Shown piece by piece: positions 9,092 through 17,143 of a DNA stretch of 64,000 nt (position 1 is its first letter; every line of letters starts with the position of its first letter). A model generated the notes under the pieces. The model did not search any database. It had not been told where the DNA came from and was given only the letters and a program-made list of their open reading frames with translations. The translations under genes were made by a program, and so were the position numbers. The stretch is from positions 434,001 through 498,000 of the forward strand of contig NZ_CP139873.1 in the NCBI RefSeq assembly GCF_034422975.1. Direction: 5' to 3'. This DNA comes from Idiomarina sp. PL1-037. GTDB taxonomy: Bacteria; Pseudomonadota; Gammaproteobacteria; Enterobacterales; Alteromonadaceae.

Positions 9092-9634
9092 TTAAGGATT
9101 CTCGTTATTTTTTTCGTCGGTGTCAGTTTTTGGTTTTGGCGTGAAAATAGTGATAACACGGCTGTCTTCTTCGCCTGAGCTGCTTGCCGTTACCGTTTGC
9201 TTATCCAAATCATAGGTAATTAAACTGCCGCTGGAGCTACTGCTGCCTTGAGATATGCGTGCGTCGCCTTTCAGTTCCAGTCGTTGTTCCGACTGAAAGT
9301 AGGTTATTTTTTTCGCTTCTGCGTTAATTTCATTGCCATCTTCCAGCGTCTGGCTGTAAGTCGCAGGAGTACCTTCTGCAATAAAAATGTCTGCTTGTTT
9401 GGCGCTCTCGCTGGCGGACGCTTCTAATCTGTCTGCGCGAATTAATAGGCTGCCCTGGCGAATAATAACGTTATCCGTCAAAACCAGACGATTATTTTTA
9501 ATATCAAGCTCTTCTTTACTCGACTCTACTTCCATTGGCTGACTAAAGTCAGACTTACCCTGAGCCATAACCGCTGACGGTATTAAGGCAACCAGGATGA
9601 GTTTACTCAGCAGGCTGGAAAATCGTTTTAACAT
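9092..9634 (-). CDS. lptA: LPS transport periplasmic bridge protein LptA
   Basis: LptA polymerises as a beta-jellyroll bridge carrying LPS between LptC and LptD. The 180-residue protein starts with a cleavable signal (about residues 1-24, ending AVMAQG) followed by the OstA-like domain (QPMEVESSKEELDIKNNRLV). The Ser-rich stretch QGSSSSSGS near residue 130 and a polar, charged tail are visible. The start overlaps the lptC 3' end by 32 bases, implying coupled translation. Confidence 0.95.
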   Translation of the reverse strand: MLKRFSSLLSKLILVALIPSAVMAQGKSDFSQPMEVESSKEELDIKNNRLVLTDNVIIRQGSLLIRADRLEASASESAKQADIFIAEGTPATYSQTLEDGNEINAEAKKITYFQSEQRLELKGDARISQGSSSSSGSLITYDLDKQTVTASSSGEEDSRVITIFTPKPKTDTDEKNNENP

Positions 9635-10166
9635 GTCTTTTTAGCTCCATTCGTTCAGCTTTCAGGTCCGCAGTCATGCCGTTACCCCGAATTAATAGTC
9701 GGGGTCCGTGAATGCTTACCGGATGTTCAGTGCTCATTGACTCACTTTTCAAATCAATAATCAGGTACTCGGTTAACACTTGTTTGATGCGAGTATCCGG
9801 CTCTAAAGCAAGGATTTCAACATCGTGCTCCAAAATCAGGGTTTGGTCGTCGTAGAAAGTCCCTTGCTCGGCACTGACCTCCCAAAGCTCTTCGCCTTGC
9901 TCAGAAAATACCGTGTAAACCGGGTGTTTAAGTTCGGTCAGACCAATTTGGTTATAGTGAGACATCTTCTCAGATTTGATCTTGTGAGCCAGTAAACCGT
10001 CACTTTCGAAAATACGCGTTTCCAGACCAAAAGCGGTAAAGTCGGGCTGCATCGTACGTGTTGTAGCCGTGTTGCTACCGTCAGCGTCATCGCTAAAAGG
10101 GCGCCAGACAAGCAATAGTCCGGCACCGAATAATAAAATGAGAATGACAGTAACGCGTTGACTCAC
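9603..10166 (-). CDS. lptC: LPS export membrane protein LptC
   Basis: LptC joins the LptB2FG transporter to LptA. It is a bitopic protein: one N-terminal membrane helix (about residues 5-21, VTVILILLFGAGLLLVW) and a periplasmic jellyroll domain of the YrbK family. The length, 187 residues, is close to the E. coli 191. The start overlaps the kdsC stop by four bases and the end overlaps lptA. Placement kdsC-lptC-lptA-lptB supports the call more than sequence, because LptC diverges fast. Confidence 0.92.
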   Translation of the reverse strand: MSQRVTVILILLFGAGLLLVWRPFSDDADGSNTATTRTMQPDFTAFGLETRIFESDGLLAHKIKSEKMSHYNQIGLTELKHPVYTVFSEQGEELWEVSAEQGTFYDDQTLILEHDVEILALEPDTRIKQVLTEYLIIDLKSESMSTEHPVSIHGPRLLIRGNGMTADLKAERMELKRHVKTIFQPAE

Positions 10167-10717
10167 ACACTGGCTCCTGTCGCCAGGTGCAGTTGCCCTT
10201 GACTGAGCATGATTAAATCACAGATTTCGCGCACGGCACCATGTCCGCCATGACAACGTGAAATATAATCGGCCTGCTGTTGCACCGATGCGTGAGCGTC
10301 CTGGACTGCAATACCCAGACCCGCAGCTTTAATTAAAGCTAAATCGGGAGTGTCGTCGCCAACATAAGCCACTTGCGCTGCGCTAAGGCCTAACTTTGTC
10401 AGTAGCTCATCGAAAGCGGCTGTTTTATCGTTCTGTCCCTGATAAATAAAGCCAACATCTAAGTGCTCCATGCGATGTTCAACAATGCGTGAGGTCCGCC
10501 CGGTAATGACCGCTGTTTCGACTCCTGATTTTTTCAGTGCTTTCATGCCAAAGCCATCCCGGGTGTGAAACGCTTTCAGTTCCTCACCATCGTTACCTAA
10601 ATAAATGCGGCCGTCGGAGAACACTCCGTCCACGTCCAGCACTAGCAGCTTTATCTCGGAAAAGCGTTTAAACAGGCTTTTTTCAATGTCGCCGTACCAG
10701 GTGTTAATACATTCCAT
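10163..10717 (-). CDS. kdsC: 3-deoxy-D-manno-octulosonate 8-phosphate phosphatase KdsC
   Basis: KdsC removes the phosphate from KDO-8-P to give free KDO, the first sugar of the LPS inner core. It is a C0-type HAD phosphatase of 184 residues. The nucleophile and acid/base are Asp28 and Asp30 in LLVLDVDGVFSDGRI, motif II Thr lies in VITGRTSRIV, and motif III is YVGDDTPDLALI. The start shares one base with the kdsD stop. Confidence 0.96.
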   Translation of the reverse strand: MECINTWYGDIEKSLFKRFSEIKLLVLDVDGVFSDGRIYLGNDGEELKAFHTRDGFGMKALKKSGVETAVITGRTSRIVEHRMEHLDVGFIYQGQNDKTAAFDELLTKLGLSAAQVAYVGDDTPDLALIKAAGLGIAVQDAHASVQQQADYISRCHGGHGAVREICDLIMLSQGQLHLATGASV

Positions 10718-11694
10718 TAGAGCACTCCTGCCTGCAGTAAATCATGCATGTTCATTGCGCCACAAGGCTGCCCATCTTCGTTAGTAATAATGAGCCCATT
10801 TATTTTTCGGTCCTGCATGAGTTTTAATGCCTCAGCGGCCAGCATATCCTCGTTCGCAGTAATACAGGAGCGGGTCATAACTTCTGCTATCGGAGTCTTA
10901 TGAACATCGATTCGGTTATCCAGAATGCGACGTAAGTCACCGTCTGTAAAAATGCCGGCAAGGCGCTGGTTTTCATCAACTATCGCGGTCATGCCCAGCC
11001 CTTTACGCGACATTTCCAGTAAGGCATCACTAATAATAGCGTCGGCCGGTATAGTCGGAACACGCTCGCCAGTGTGCATAACGTCATGTAGCCGCAGTAA
11101 CAGGCGTTTACCCAGCGAGCCGCCGGGGTGTGATAGCGCAAAATCGTCGGCGGTAAAACCGCGGGCATTGAGCAGGGCAACCGCCATAGCATCGCCCATA
11201 ACCAGCGTTGCTGTTGTAGAAGCCGTGGGTGCTAACCCAAGCGGACAGGCCTCTTGTTCAACTGCGATACAAACATGAGTATCAGCCAGCCGGGCTAGAG
11301 TAGAGCCGGGCTTGCCGGTCATTGAAATTAACGGTACGCCCAGACGCTTAATGACCGGAATAATGTTCAGCACTTCGGCTGTTTCGCCACTGTTCGATAT
11401 CGCAATGACCACATCTTGAGCCGCAACCATGCCTAAGTCTCCATGGCTGGCTTCGCCCGGATGTACGAAAAATGCTGGTGTGCCGGTTGAGGCAAGTGTG
11501 GCTGCTATTTTTCCACCAATATGGCCGGATTTCCCCATGCCGGTGACAATAACGCGGCCTTTGCAGTTAAACAGGGTTTGGCAGGCGGCATCGAAATTCT
11601 CATCCAAATATTGATACAGACCTTCAATCGCCTTTTTTTCGATATCCAGTACTTGCTCGCCCAGTAGCCGAAAGTTCTGGGTGACTTGTTTCAT
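10717..11694 (-). CDS. kdsD: D-arabinose 5-phosphate isomerase KdsD
   Basis: KdsD converts ribulose-5-P to arabinose-5-P, the precursor of KDO. It has a SIS sugar isomerase domain (about residues 30-180, with GMGKSGHIGGKIAATLASTG and HPGEASHGD) and two CBS domains (about 205-325). I chose ATG at 11694, which gives 325 residues (E. coli 328), because AGAGG lies seven bases upstream; the ATG at 11700 is also possible, while the open frame back to 11748 is not supported. It heads the reverse-strand LPS/rpoN block and is divergent from the TetR gene. Confidence 0.95.
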   Translation of the reverse strand: MKQVTQNFRLLGEQVLDIEKKAIEGLYQYLDENFDAACQTLFNCKGRVIVTGMGKSGHIGGKIAATLASTGTPAFFVHPGEASHGDLGMVAAQDVVIAISNSGETAEVLNIIPVIKRLGVPLISMTGKPGSTLARLADTHVCIAVEQEACPLGLAPTASTTATLVMGDAMAVALLNARGFTADDFALSHPGGSLGKRLLLRLHDVMHTGERVPTIPADAIISDALLEMSRKGLGMTAIVDENQRLAGIFTDGDLRRILDNRIDVHKTPIAEVMTRSCITANEDMLAAEALKLMQDRKINGLIITNEDGQPCGAMNMHDLLQAGVL

Positions 11695-11727
11695 TGTCAT
11701 GCCTCTGGCGTTGCACTTTTGCCCTGT

Positions 11728-11757
11728 ATAATACGTCATTCGGTACAACTCTGCCTA
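11728..11757 (-). promoter_or_regulatory. Possible sigma-70 promoter of the kdsD operon
   Basis: Read on the reverse strand, TAGGCA (four of six -35 matches) is followed after 18 bases by TATTAT (five of six -10 matches). It lies 34-63 bases before the kdsD start, in the gap shared with the divergent TetR gene. The -35 box overlaps the right arm of a TCGGTA/TACCGT inverted repeat at 11740-11761. No experimental support; the assignment is by eye. Confidence 0.35.
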
Positions 11758-11774
11758 CCGTACGCAAGTAAATC

Positions 11775-11803
11775 TTGTATTTTATTACAAAAATAATTAC
11801 TAT
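11775..11803 (+). promoter_or_regulatory. Possible sigma-70 promoter of the TetR gene
   Basis: TTGTAT at 11775-11780 and TACTAT at 11798-11803 are separated by 17 bases, about 50 bases before the TetR start. The -35 box begins an inverted repeat (TTGTA...TACAA, 11775-11790), and the -10 box is followed at once by the perfect repeat CAACC-AGAC-GGTTG (11806-11819). Both repeats are sensible sites for autorepression, but neither matches a consensus I can name. Confidence 0.4.
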
Positions 11804-11851
11804 ACCAACCAGACGGTTGATAAAGTAAGTGCAGGCAATAGTGAATACACC

Positions 11852-12427
11852 ATGGTAGAGAAAAAAGGCGCAGGGCGACCCAGTAACAGAGATGTCATTC
11901 TGGATGCCGCTGATCAGTTGGTTGCTGCAGAGGGGGCAGGGCATCTGACGTTTGACGCCTTGAGCCAGACGACCGGCATCAGCAAAGGTGGTTTGCTTTA
12001 TCATTTCAAGAGCAAAGACTGTTTGCTGCAGGCTATGTTAAAACGCCGCGTTGAACGCTACGAGGCACTTCGTGAGCAATATCATCACCAGTTTGCTAAT
12101 GACCCAAAAGGCGAATTAAAAAGTATTTTACTGGCAGCGCTTGATACGGACGCTGAATGCGCCCGGTTAGGCAGTGGCATGTTGGCGGCCGCTGCGACTA
12201 ACCCTGAGCTGTTAGGTCCGTTAAAAGAACATATAGCATTGACGCTGCAGCGGCTGGAACGTATTGCCGGAAGCAAAGTGGGCAAAACGCTGTTTTATGC
12301 GGTTCATGGTGCGCGTTTATTTGAACAACTCAACTTGTGTGACGCCTGCGTGCATGAGCGAGAAGAGTTTGCACAATATTTACTGAAGCTTGTCGACGAA
12401 TTGACAGAAATAGAATCAATTCGCTGA
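11852..12427 (+). CDS. TetR/AcrR family transcriptional regulator
   Basis: The 191-residue protein has an N-terminal TetR helix-turn-helix (about residues 10-57: VILDAADQLVAAEGAGHLTF, then LSQTTGISKGGLLYHFKSKD) and a helical C-terminal ligand/dimer domain (residues 60-191). The start is ATG at 11852 without a strong Shine-Dalgarno. The gene occupies the gap between the divergent kdsD operon and the mla operon, where E. coli has yrbG. The position, with palindromes before itself and before mlaF, suggests it regulates itself and possibly mla and/or kdsD. Its ligand is unknown; regulation of the neighbours is inference. Confidence 0.9.
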   Translation: MVEKKGAGRPSNRDVILDAADQLVAAEGAGHLTFDALSQTTGISKGGLLYHFKSKDCLLQAMLKRRVERYEALREQYHHQFANDPKGELKSILLAALDTDAECARLGSGMLAAAATNPELLGPLKEHIALTLQRLERIAGSKVGKTLFYAVHGARLFEQLNLCDACVHEREEFAQYLLKLVDELTEIESIR

Positions 12428-12433
12428 TAAAAT

Positions 12434-12466
12434 TTGCAACACTTTTTCGGTATTGGATAATACCGA
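12434..12466 (+). promoter_or_regulatory. mlaF promoter with palindrome over the -10 box
   Basis: TTGCAA (12434-12439) and GATAAT (12456-12461) are 16 bases apart, four of six and five of six consensus matches. A perfect inverted repeat, TCGGTATT-GGAT-AATACCGA (12447-12466), covers the spacer and the -10 box, the arrangement expected of a repressor operator. The same bases could form an RNA hairpin if transcription came from tetR, but no T-run follows. It lies 46 bases before the mlaF start. Confidence 0.5.
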
Positions 12467-12512
12467 CAGTCGTTAAAATTTAAGACTGGTAAACTCGTAA
12501 CAGGAAACTGTC

Positions 12513-13313
12513 GTGACAAACTTGGTAGAACTTAAAGATCTGACTTTTGCTCATGGAAGTCATAGAGTCTATGACGGCCTGTCGTTAGATGTTCCGAAAG
12601 GCAAAATGGTTGCTGTCATGGGGCCTAGTGGCATTGGCAAAACAACACTGCTGCGCCTTATCGGTGGCCAGCTCAAGCCTGAAAGCGGCAGTATCAAAGT
12701 GGCCGGAGAGGAAGTCCCGCAGTTAAAACGCGAGGCCTTGTATCAGTTACGCAAGCGCATGAGCATGCTGTTTCAAAGTGGTGCGCTGTTCACTGATATG
12801 TCGGTTTACGAGAATGTCGCCTTTCCACTGCGCGAGCATACCGATTTACCCGAAGAAATTATTCGAAGTGTGGTTTTAATGAAGCTGGAGGCGGTGGGCC
12901 TGCGTGGCGCACGCCACCTTATGCCGTCAGAACTGTCAGGTGGTATGGCTCGTAGAGCCGCTCTGGCAAGGGCTATAGCTCTGGACCCCGACCTAATCTT
13001 GTACGATGAGCCTTTTGCCGGCCAGGATCCCATTTCTATGGCGGTCATTGTAAAGCTTATTAAATCTTTGAATGAATCTCTGGGTTTAACCTCTATTGTC
13101 GTATCGCACGACGTAAAGGAAGTGTTGTCGATTGCGGATTACGCTTATGTCATTGCTGACAAAAAAGTGGTTGGCAAGGGAACTCCGGATGAACTCCGTA
13201 ATAATGACACGGCAATTATTAAGCAGTTTTTGAACGGAGCGCCCGACGGGCCTGTCGCGTTCCATTACTCAGATGACGATTTTACAACGGACTTATTAAG
13301 GGGCGAGGGATGA
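12513..13313 (+). CDS. mlaF: Phospholipid transport ABC ATP-binding protein MlaF
   Basis: MlaF is the ATPase of the MlaFEDB complex, which moves phospholipids between the inner membrane and periplasmic MlaC and so keeps the outer leaflet free of phospholipid. The 266 residues contain Walker A GPSGIGKTTLL (about residue 38), signature LSGGMARRAALARAIA, Walker B LILYDEPFAGQDP and the switch His in VVSHDVKEV. The start is GTG at 12513 with AGGAAA about eight bases upstream. It opens mlaFEDCB and overlaps mlaE by four bases. Confidence 0.96.
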   Translation: MTNLVELKDLTFAHGSHRVYDGLSLDVPKGKMVAVMGPSGIGKTTLLRLIGGQLKPESGSIKVAGEEVPQLKREALYQLRKRMSMLFQSGALFTDMSVYENVAFPLREHTDLPEEIIRSVVLMKLEAVGLRGARHLMPSELSGGMARRAALARAIALDPDLILYDEPFAGQDPISMAVIVKLIKSLNESLGLTSIVVSHDVKEVLSIADYAYVIADKKVVGKGTPDELRNNDTAIIKQFLNGAPDGPVAFHYSDDDFTTDLLRGEG

Positions 13314-14089
13314 TCCAGTTTATACGGTCTATCGGCCGCCAGGTACTGGATAGCCTGGCGGGCATTGGATATGCCTTAGCTATGCTCATGGGCGCCATTA
13401 TTGGTAAGCCGCAACCCGCTAAGTCCTGGCCGCTCTTTATAAAACAAATGTATGTCGTCGGCGTACTGTCGATGCTTATTGTTATTGTCAGTGGCTTATT
13501 CATTGGGATGGTGTTGGGTTTACAGGGCTACACCATTCTCGTCGATTATGGCGCCGAGCAAAGTCTGGGGCCTATGGTTGCGCTGTCGTTATTGCGTGAG
13601 TTAGGGCCCGTCGTTACGGGGCTTCTATTTGCCGGGCGGGCGGGTTCTGCATTAACTGCGGAAATTGGCCTTATGAAAGCCACTGAGCAACTGTCCAGCC
13701 TGGAGATGATGGCAGTTGACCCTCTACGTCGTGTCATTGCCCCAAGGTTCTGGGCTGGTGTGGTTAGTATGCCACTGCTGGCGCTGATGTTCTCAGCCGT
13801 TGGTATTTACGGCGGTTATTTGGTCGGCTCTGGCTGGCTGGGTGTTGATGAGGGCGCTTTCTGGTCGGTCATGCAATCAGCCGTTGACTGGCGGGACGAT
13901 CTCCTGAACGGCGTTATTAAGTCTATTGTATTTGCTTTCGTTGTTACCTGGATAGCTTTGTATAAGGGCTATCGTGCAGTACCAACTTCGGCGGGAATCA
14001 GCACTGCGACAACGTCGACAGTGGTGACTGCGTCGTTAGCAATTCTAGGACTCGATTTTATTCTTACAGCTATCATGTTTGGTGGATAA
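13310..14089 (+). CDS. mlaE: Phospholipid transport permease MlaE
   Basis: MlaE is the dimeric permease (MlaE/DUF140 family) of the Mla transporter. The 259 residues have an amphipathic N-terminal helix and about five membrane helices (for example residues 46-75 and 225-259). The conserved motif LLRELGPVVTGLLFAGRAGS lies near residues 96-115, and EQLSSLEMMAVDPLRRVIAP follows; these are typical of the family. The GCYxG-like loop is represented by LYKGYRAVPTSAGIS. It overlaps the mlaF stop (ATGA) and is followed after two bases by mlaD. Confidence 0.96.
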   Translation: MIQFIRSIGRQVLDSLAGIGYALAMLMGAIIGKPQPAKSWPLFIKQMYVVGVLSMLIVIVSGLFIGMVLGLQGYTILVDYGAEQSLGPMVALSLLRELGPVVTGLLFAGRAGSALTAEIGLMKATEQLSSLEMMAVDPLRRVIAPRFWAGVVSMPLLALMFSAVGIYGGYLVGSGWLGVDEGAFWSVMQSAVDWRDDLLNGVIKSIVFAFVVTWIALYKGYRAVPTSAGISTATTSTVVTASLAILGLDFILTAIMFGG

Positions 14090-14091
14090 CC

Positions 14092-14559
14092 ATGGAATCA
14101 AGAAAAACACAGTTATGGGTAGGCGTTTTCGTTGTCGTCGGTATTTTGGCTCTGTTCTTTATCGCATTAAGAGCAGCCAGCGGCACTATGACGACATCGG
14201 GCGACAGTTACACCCTGTACGCTAAGTTCGACAATATTGGTAGCCTGAAAGTCCGCTCGCCGGTGAAGGTGGGTGGTGTCGTTGTGGGTCGTGTTACTGA
14301 TATTTCATTGTCGGGCGACTATTACGAGCCACGTGTAGCAATGAGTATTAGCAAAGATTACGACAAGTTTTCTGAGGCCAGCACATTGTCGGTGCTGACG
14401 TCGGGACTCCTGGGCGAGCAATACCTTGGGCTTGAACCTGGCTTTATTGACGACAGCGTAGGCACGCTAGAAGACGGCGATACCATTACTGATACTAAGT
14501 CAGCATTGGTTTTAGAGAACCTGATAGGCCAGTTCCTGTTCAGTCAGGGCAATGATTAA
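14092..14559 (+). CDS. mlaD: MCE-domain phospholipid-binding protein MlaD
   Basis: MlaD forms a hexameric ring on the periplasmic face of MlaFE and hands phospholipid to or from MlaC. It has one N-terminal membrane helix (about residues 9-27, VGVFVVVGILALFFIAL) and one MCE domain (about 38-115, with YTLYAKFDNIGSLKVRSPVK and GLLGEQYLGLEPG). At 155 residues it is shorter than E. coli MlaD (183), mostly at the C terminus, which still has the hydrophobic ALVLENLIGQFLF pore helix. Confidence 0.95.
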   Translation: MESRKTQLWVGVFVVVGILALFFIALRAASGTMTTSGDSYTLYAKFDNIGSLKVRSPVKVGGVVVGRVTDISLSGDYYEPRVAMSISKDYDKFSEASTLSVLTSGLLGEQYLGLEPGFIDDSVGTLEDGDTITDTKSALVLENLIGQFLFSQGND

Positions 14560-14576
14560 GTGGTAAGGAGAGTCCC

Positions 14577-15248
14577 ATGGCAGTAAAACAATGGATAATG
14601 GCTATTTTTGCAACCTTAGTATTGGTCGCATCAGCGTCAGCCGATTTAATTCGTAACGATGATCCGCAAGAATTGTTAAAAGAAGTTGCGGAAAAAACCT
14701 TTGATCGCATTGCATCTGACAGAGAAAAAATTGACGAAAACCCTAATTATTTAAAGGAAATCGTTGAAGACGAGATGATGCCTTACGTCGATAACATGTA
14801 TGCGTCGAAGAAAGTATTAGGCCGTTATTTACGAGACACAACAAAAGAACAGCGCCAGCGTTTTTACCGTGCTTTTTATGACTATTTAGTGGCAACTTAT
14901 GCGCGTGCCTTTACTCAGTATGATGAGGACAAGCACAAGGTTTCTTTCGAACCGAGCGCAGATCTCGCGGATGATGCGCGTTCAGCGGTAGTGCGCACTC
15001 GAGTTAAAGAAGAAGGGCGTCCTGAAATTCGTCTCGATTTTCGTATACGTTACGACTCCGATGAAGAAATCTGGAAAGCCTACGACCTAGTTGTTGAAGG
15101 TGTCAGCCTGCTGAACAGTAAGCAAAGTGAAATATCTTCGGTTATTCGTGCCAATGGCATTGATAAAACTATCGAGCTGATTGAAAAGAAAGCGGCTGAG
15201 CCTATTAAGGCAGATGAAGAAGTTGAAAACCCGGCAGAGGGTCTCTAA
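14577..15248 (+). CDS. mlaC: Periplasmic phospholipid shuttle MlaC
   Basis: MlaC carries phospholipid across the periplasm between the outer-membrane MlaA complex and MlaFEDB. The 223-residue product has a signal peptide (about residues 1-22, ending SASADL) and a Tol_Tol_Ttg2-type domain; QRQRFYRAFYDYLVATYARA and IWKAYDLVVEGVSLLNSKQS are characteristic. The C-terminal tail (AAEPIKADEEVENPAEGL) is acidic and probably disordered. An AAGGAGAG ribosome binding site lies just before the start. mlaA is not in this window. Confidence 0.94.
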   Translation: MAVKQWIMAIFATLVLVASASADLIRNDDPQELLKEVAEKTFDRIASDREKIDENPNYLKEIVEDEMMPYVDNMYASKKVLGRYLRDTTKEQRQRFYRAFYDYLVATYARAFTQYDEDKHKVSFEPSADLADDARSAVVRTRVKEEGRPEIRLDFRIRYDSDEEIWKAYDLVVEGVSLLNSKQSEISSVIRANGIDKTIELIEKKAAEPIKADEEVENPAEGL

Positions 15249-15559
15249 TGAGTACTCAGCAGACAGAGTTAGCATCAGTGAAAGTTAGCGATGATAACGC
15301 GCTGGTTTTCAGCGGTTCATTGACTCGTCATAGTGTCGCCAGACTGTGGACACAACGCAAAAGCTGGCCGGTGGGAAGCGAAATTAAGGTTGATTTGACC
15401 GATGTTGAGGTTATTGACACAGCCGGTGTTGCCTTTTTACTTGAAATTCTCAAGTTAACTGGCGATGGCAAAGGGCCGCTAACCTGTATAGGGGCATCTG
15501 AGCAGCTAAAACAAATTGCCCGTGTTAGTGGCGTTGAGTCACTGCTTTCGTTAAGCTAG
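15248..15559 (+). CDS. mlaB: STAS-domain protein MlaB
   Basis: MlaB is the cytoplasmic STAS-domain subunit that binds MlaF and stimulates assembly and activity of the transporter. The 103-residue sequence shows the STAS core strand and helix DLTDVEVIDTAGVAFLLEIL. Its ATG shares one base with the mlaC stop (TAATG). The low conservation outside the STAS motif is normal for the family; the operon position fixes the call. Confidence 0.92.
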   Translation: MSTQQTELASVKVSDDNALVFSGSLTRHSVARLWTQRKSWPVGSEIKVDLTDVEVIDTAGVAFLLEILKLTGDGKGPLTCIGASEQLKQIARVSGVESLLSLS

Positions 15560-15596
15560 GCGGTCTTATTAACTTTTAAGCCAACGGCAGATAACA

Positions 15597-15851
15597 ATGA
15601 ATACTGAAGAACTGAAAACTTTGCTGAACGATGCGCTTTCTCTGGAAGAGCTCCTGGTTAAAGCTGAAGGCGCGAATGTAGAAATTATTGCTGTCAGCGA
15701 AGACTTTAAAGATATGAGTCGGGTAAAGCGTCAGCAAGCCGTGTATGGTCCTCTAAACCCGTTGATTGCCGACGGTTCAATCCATGCCGTATCGATAAAA
15801 GCTTACACGCCGGAAGACTGGGCGCGTGATAAAAAATTAATGATGCCATAA
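15597..15851 (+). CDS. ibaG: BolA-family protein IbaG
   Basis: IbaG (YrbA) is a BolA-like protein that binds monothiol glutaredoxin with a shared [2Fe-2S] cluster and contributes to acid resistance and envelope balance. The 84 residues include the BolA-type MSRVKRQQAVYGPLNPLIAD and the ending AVSIKAYTPEDWARDKKLM. It follows mlaB by 37 bp and precedes murA by 16 bp, the same order as E. coli. Confidence 0.94.
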   Translation: MNTEELKTLLNDALSLEELLVKAEGANVEIIAVSEDFKDMSRVKRQQAVYGPLNPLIADGSIHAVSIKAYTPEDWARDKKLMMP

Positions 15852-15867
15852 GGTTGTTGGTTAGTTG

Positions 15868-17127
15868 ATGGATAAATTTAAAATACGTGGTGGCCAACCT
15901 TTATCGGGTTCGGTCACTATTTCAGGTGCAAAAAACGCGGCTTTACCTATTTTAATGGCGTCTCTGTTGCCGTCTGAAAAAATAACCTTGTCTAATGTCC
16001 CCGACCTTCACGATGTCGACACGACACTGGAGTTATTAGATTGCCTGGGCATTAGTCACAGTAACCTGAATAATAATAGCGTCTGTATTGACCCAACCAC
16101 GCTTAACCAATTCAAAGCGCCTTATGAATTAGTTAAGACTATGCGTGCTTCCATTCTGGTTTTAGGTCCTTTATTAGCTAAAACTGGTAAAGCGGAAGTG
16201 TCGCTACCGGGTGGTTGCGCGATAGGCGCGCGACCGGTGAATCTTCATATTGAAGGTTTGCGTAAAATGGGTGCACATATTGACGTTGAAAATGGTTACA
16301 TTAAAGCGTCAGTAGACGGTCGCCTCCAGGGTGCTGAGATTTTGCTCGACACGGTCAGCGTGACCGGGACTGAAAACTTGATGATGGCAGCGGTACTGGC
16401 TGAGGGTGAAACGGCCATAGAAAATGCGGCTCGCGAACCAGAAATCATTGATTTAGCTAACTTTCTCAATAGCCTGGGCGCGGACGTCCGGGACGCAGGA
16501 AGCGACACCATTCATGTTACTGGTGTCAACAAGCTGCATGGTGGCGAATACAGTGTCATGCCCGACCGTATCGAAACCGGGACCTTCTTAGTTGCCGGCT
16601 TAGCAACTGGAGGCTCGGTGCGTTGTGAGAAAACTGACCCGGCTAGCCTCGATGCGGTATTGAAAAAGCTGGAAGAAGCTGGTGCGACAATTGAGAAAGG
16701 TGATGACTGGATAGCGATACAGAGCCATGGGCGGCCTAAAGCGGTGAATATTATTACAGCTCCTCACCCGGCCTTTCCAACCGATATGCAGGCTCAGTTT
16801 TGCGCGTTGAACGCTATTGCAGAAGGCACTGCGGGTATTCGCGAAACGATATTTGAAAATCGCTTCATGCATATTCCTGAGTTACGACGCATGGGTGCAA
16901 ATGTTGAGTCAGAAGGCAATACGGCGTTATGTCACGGGGTCGATGAACTGACCGGCGCTGAGGTTATGTGTACCGATTTACGAGCTTCTGCTTCGCTCGT
17001 TATAGCGGGGTTGGTTGCGACCGGCGAAACTGTTGTCGAGCGCATCTACCATATTGACCGGGGCTACGAAGGGATTGAGAAAAAACTTCAGGGCTTAGGT
17101 GCTGATATTGAACGAGTAACGGCTTAG
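15868..17127 (+). CDS. murA: UDP-N-acetylglucosamine 1-carboxyvinyltransferase MurA
   Basis: MurA transfers enolpyruvate from PEP to UDP-GlcNAc, the first committed step of peptidoglycan synthesis and the fosfomycin target. The 419 residues equal the E. coli length. The catalytic and fosfomycin-reactive Cys is residue 117 in LPGGCAIGARPVNLH; the substrate-binding Lys is in ISGAKNAALP, and HPAFPTDMQAQFCALNAIAE is also conserved. A TTG three bases earlier is possible, but MDKFKIRGG is the expected start. The stop codon lies inside a hairpin (17118-17135). Confidence 0.98.
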   Translation: MDKFKIRGGQPLSGSVTISGAKNAALPILMASLLPSEKITLSNVPDLHDVDTTLELLDCLGISHSNLNNNSVCIDPTTLNQFKAPYELVKTMRASILVLGPLLAKTGKAEVSLPGGCAIGARPVNLHIEGLRKMGAHIDVENGYIKASVDGRLQGAEILLDTVSVTGTENLMMAAVLAEGETAIENAAREPEIIDLANFLNSLGADVRDAGSDTIHVTGVNKLHGGEYSVMPDRIETGTFLVAGLATGGSVRCEKTDPASLDAVLKKLEEAGATIEKGDDWIAIQSHGRPKAVNIITAPHPAFPTDMQAQFCALNAIAEGTAGIRETIFENRFMHIPELRRMGANVESEGNTALCHGVDELTGAEVMCTDLRASASLVIAGLVATGETVVERIYHIDRGYEGIEKKLQGLGADIERVTA

Positions 17128-17135
17128 TAGCCGTT
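17118..17135. terminator. Hairpin over the murA stop, between convergent murA and degS
   Basis: AACGGCT-TAGT-AGCCGTT is a perfect seven-base stem with a four-base loop that contains the murA stop codon. It sits between the convergent murA and degS ends, so it could serve both. No clear T-run follows on either strand, so it may be only a weak or Rho-assisted terminator, or an RNA 3'-end stabiliser. Confidence 0.4.
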
Positions 17136-17143
17136 CTCACTTA

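Noticed and set aside
11624..12004. 126-codon open frame crossing the kdsD start and the TetR start on the reverse strand
   Set aside because: It overlaps two confident genes and their shared promoter gap, and its sequence has no family features.
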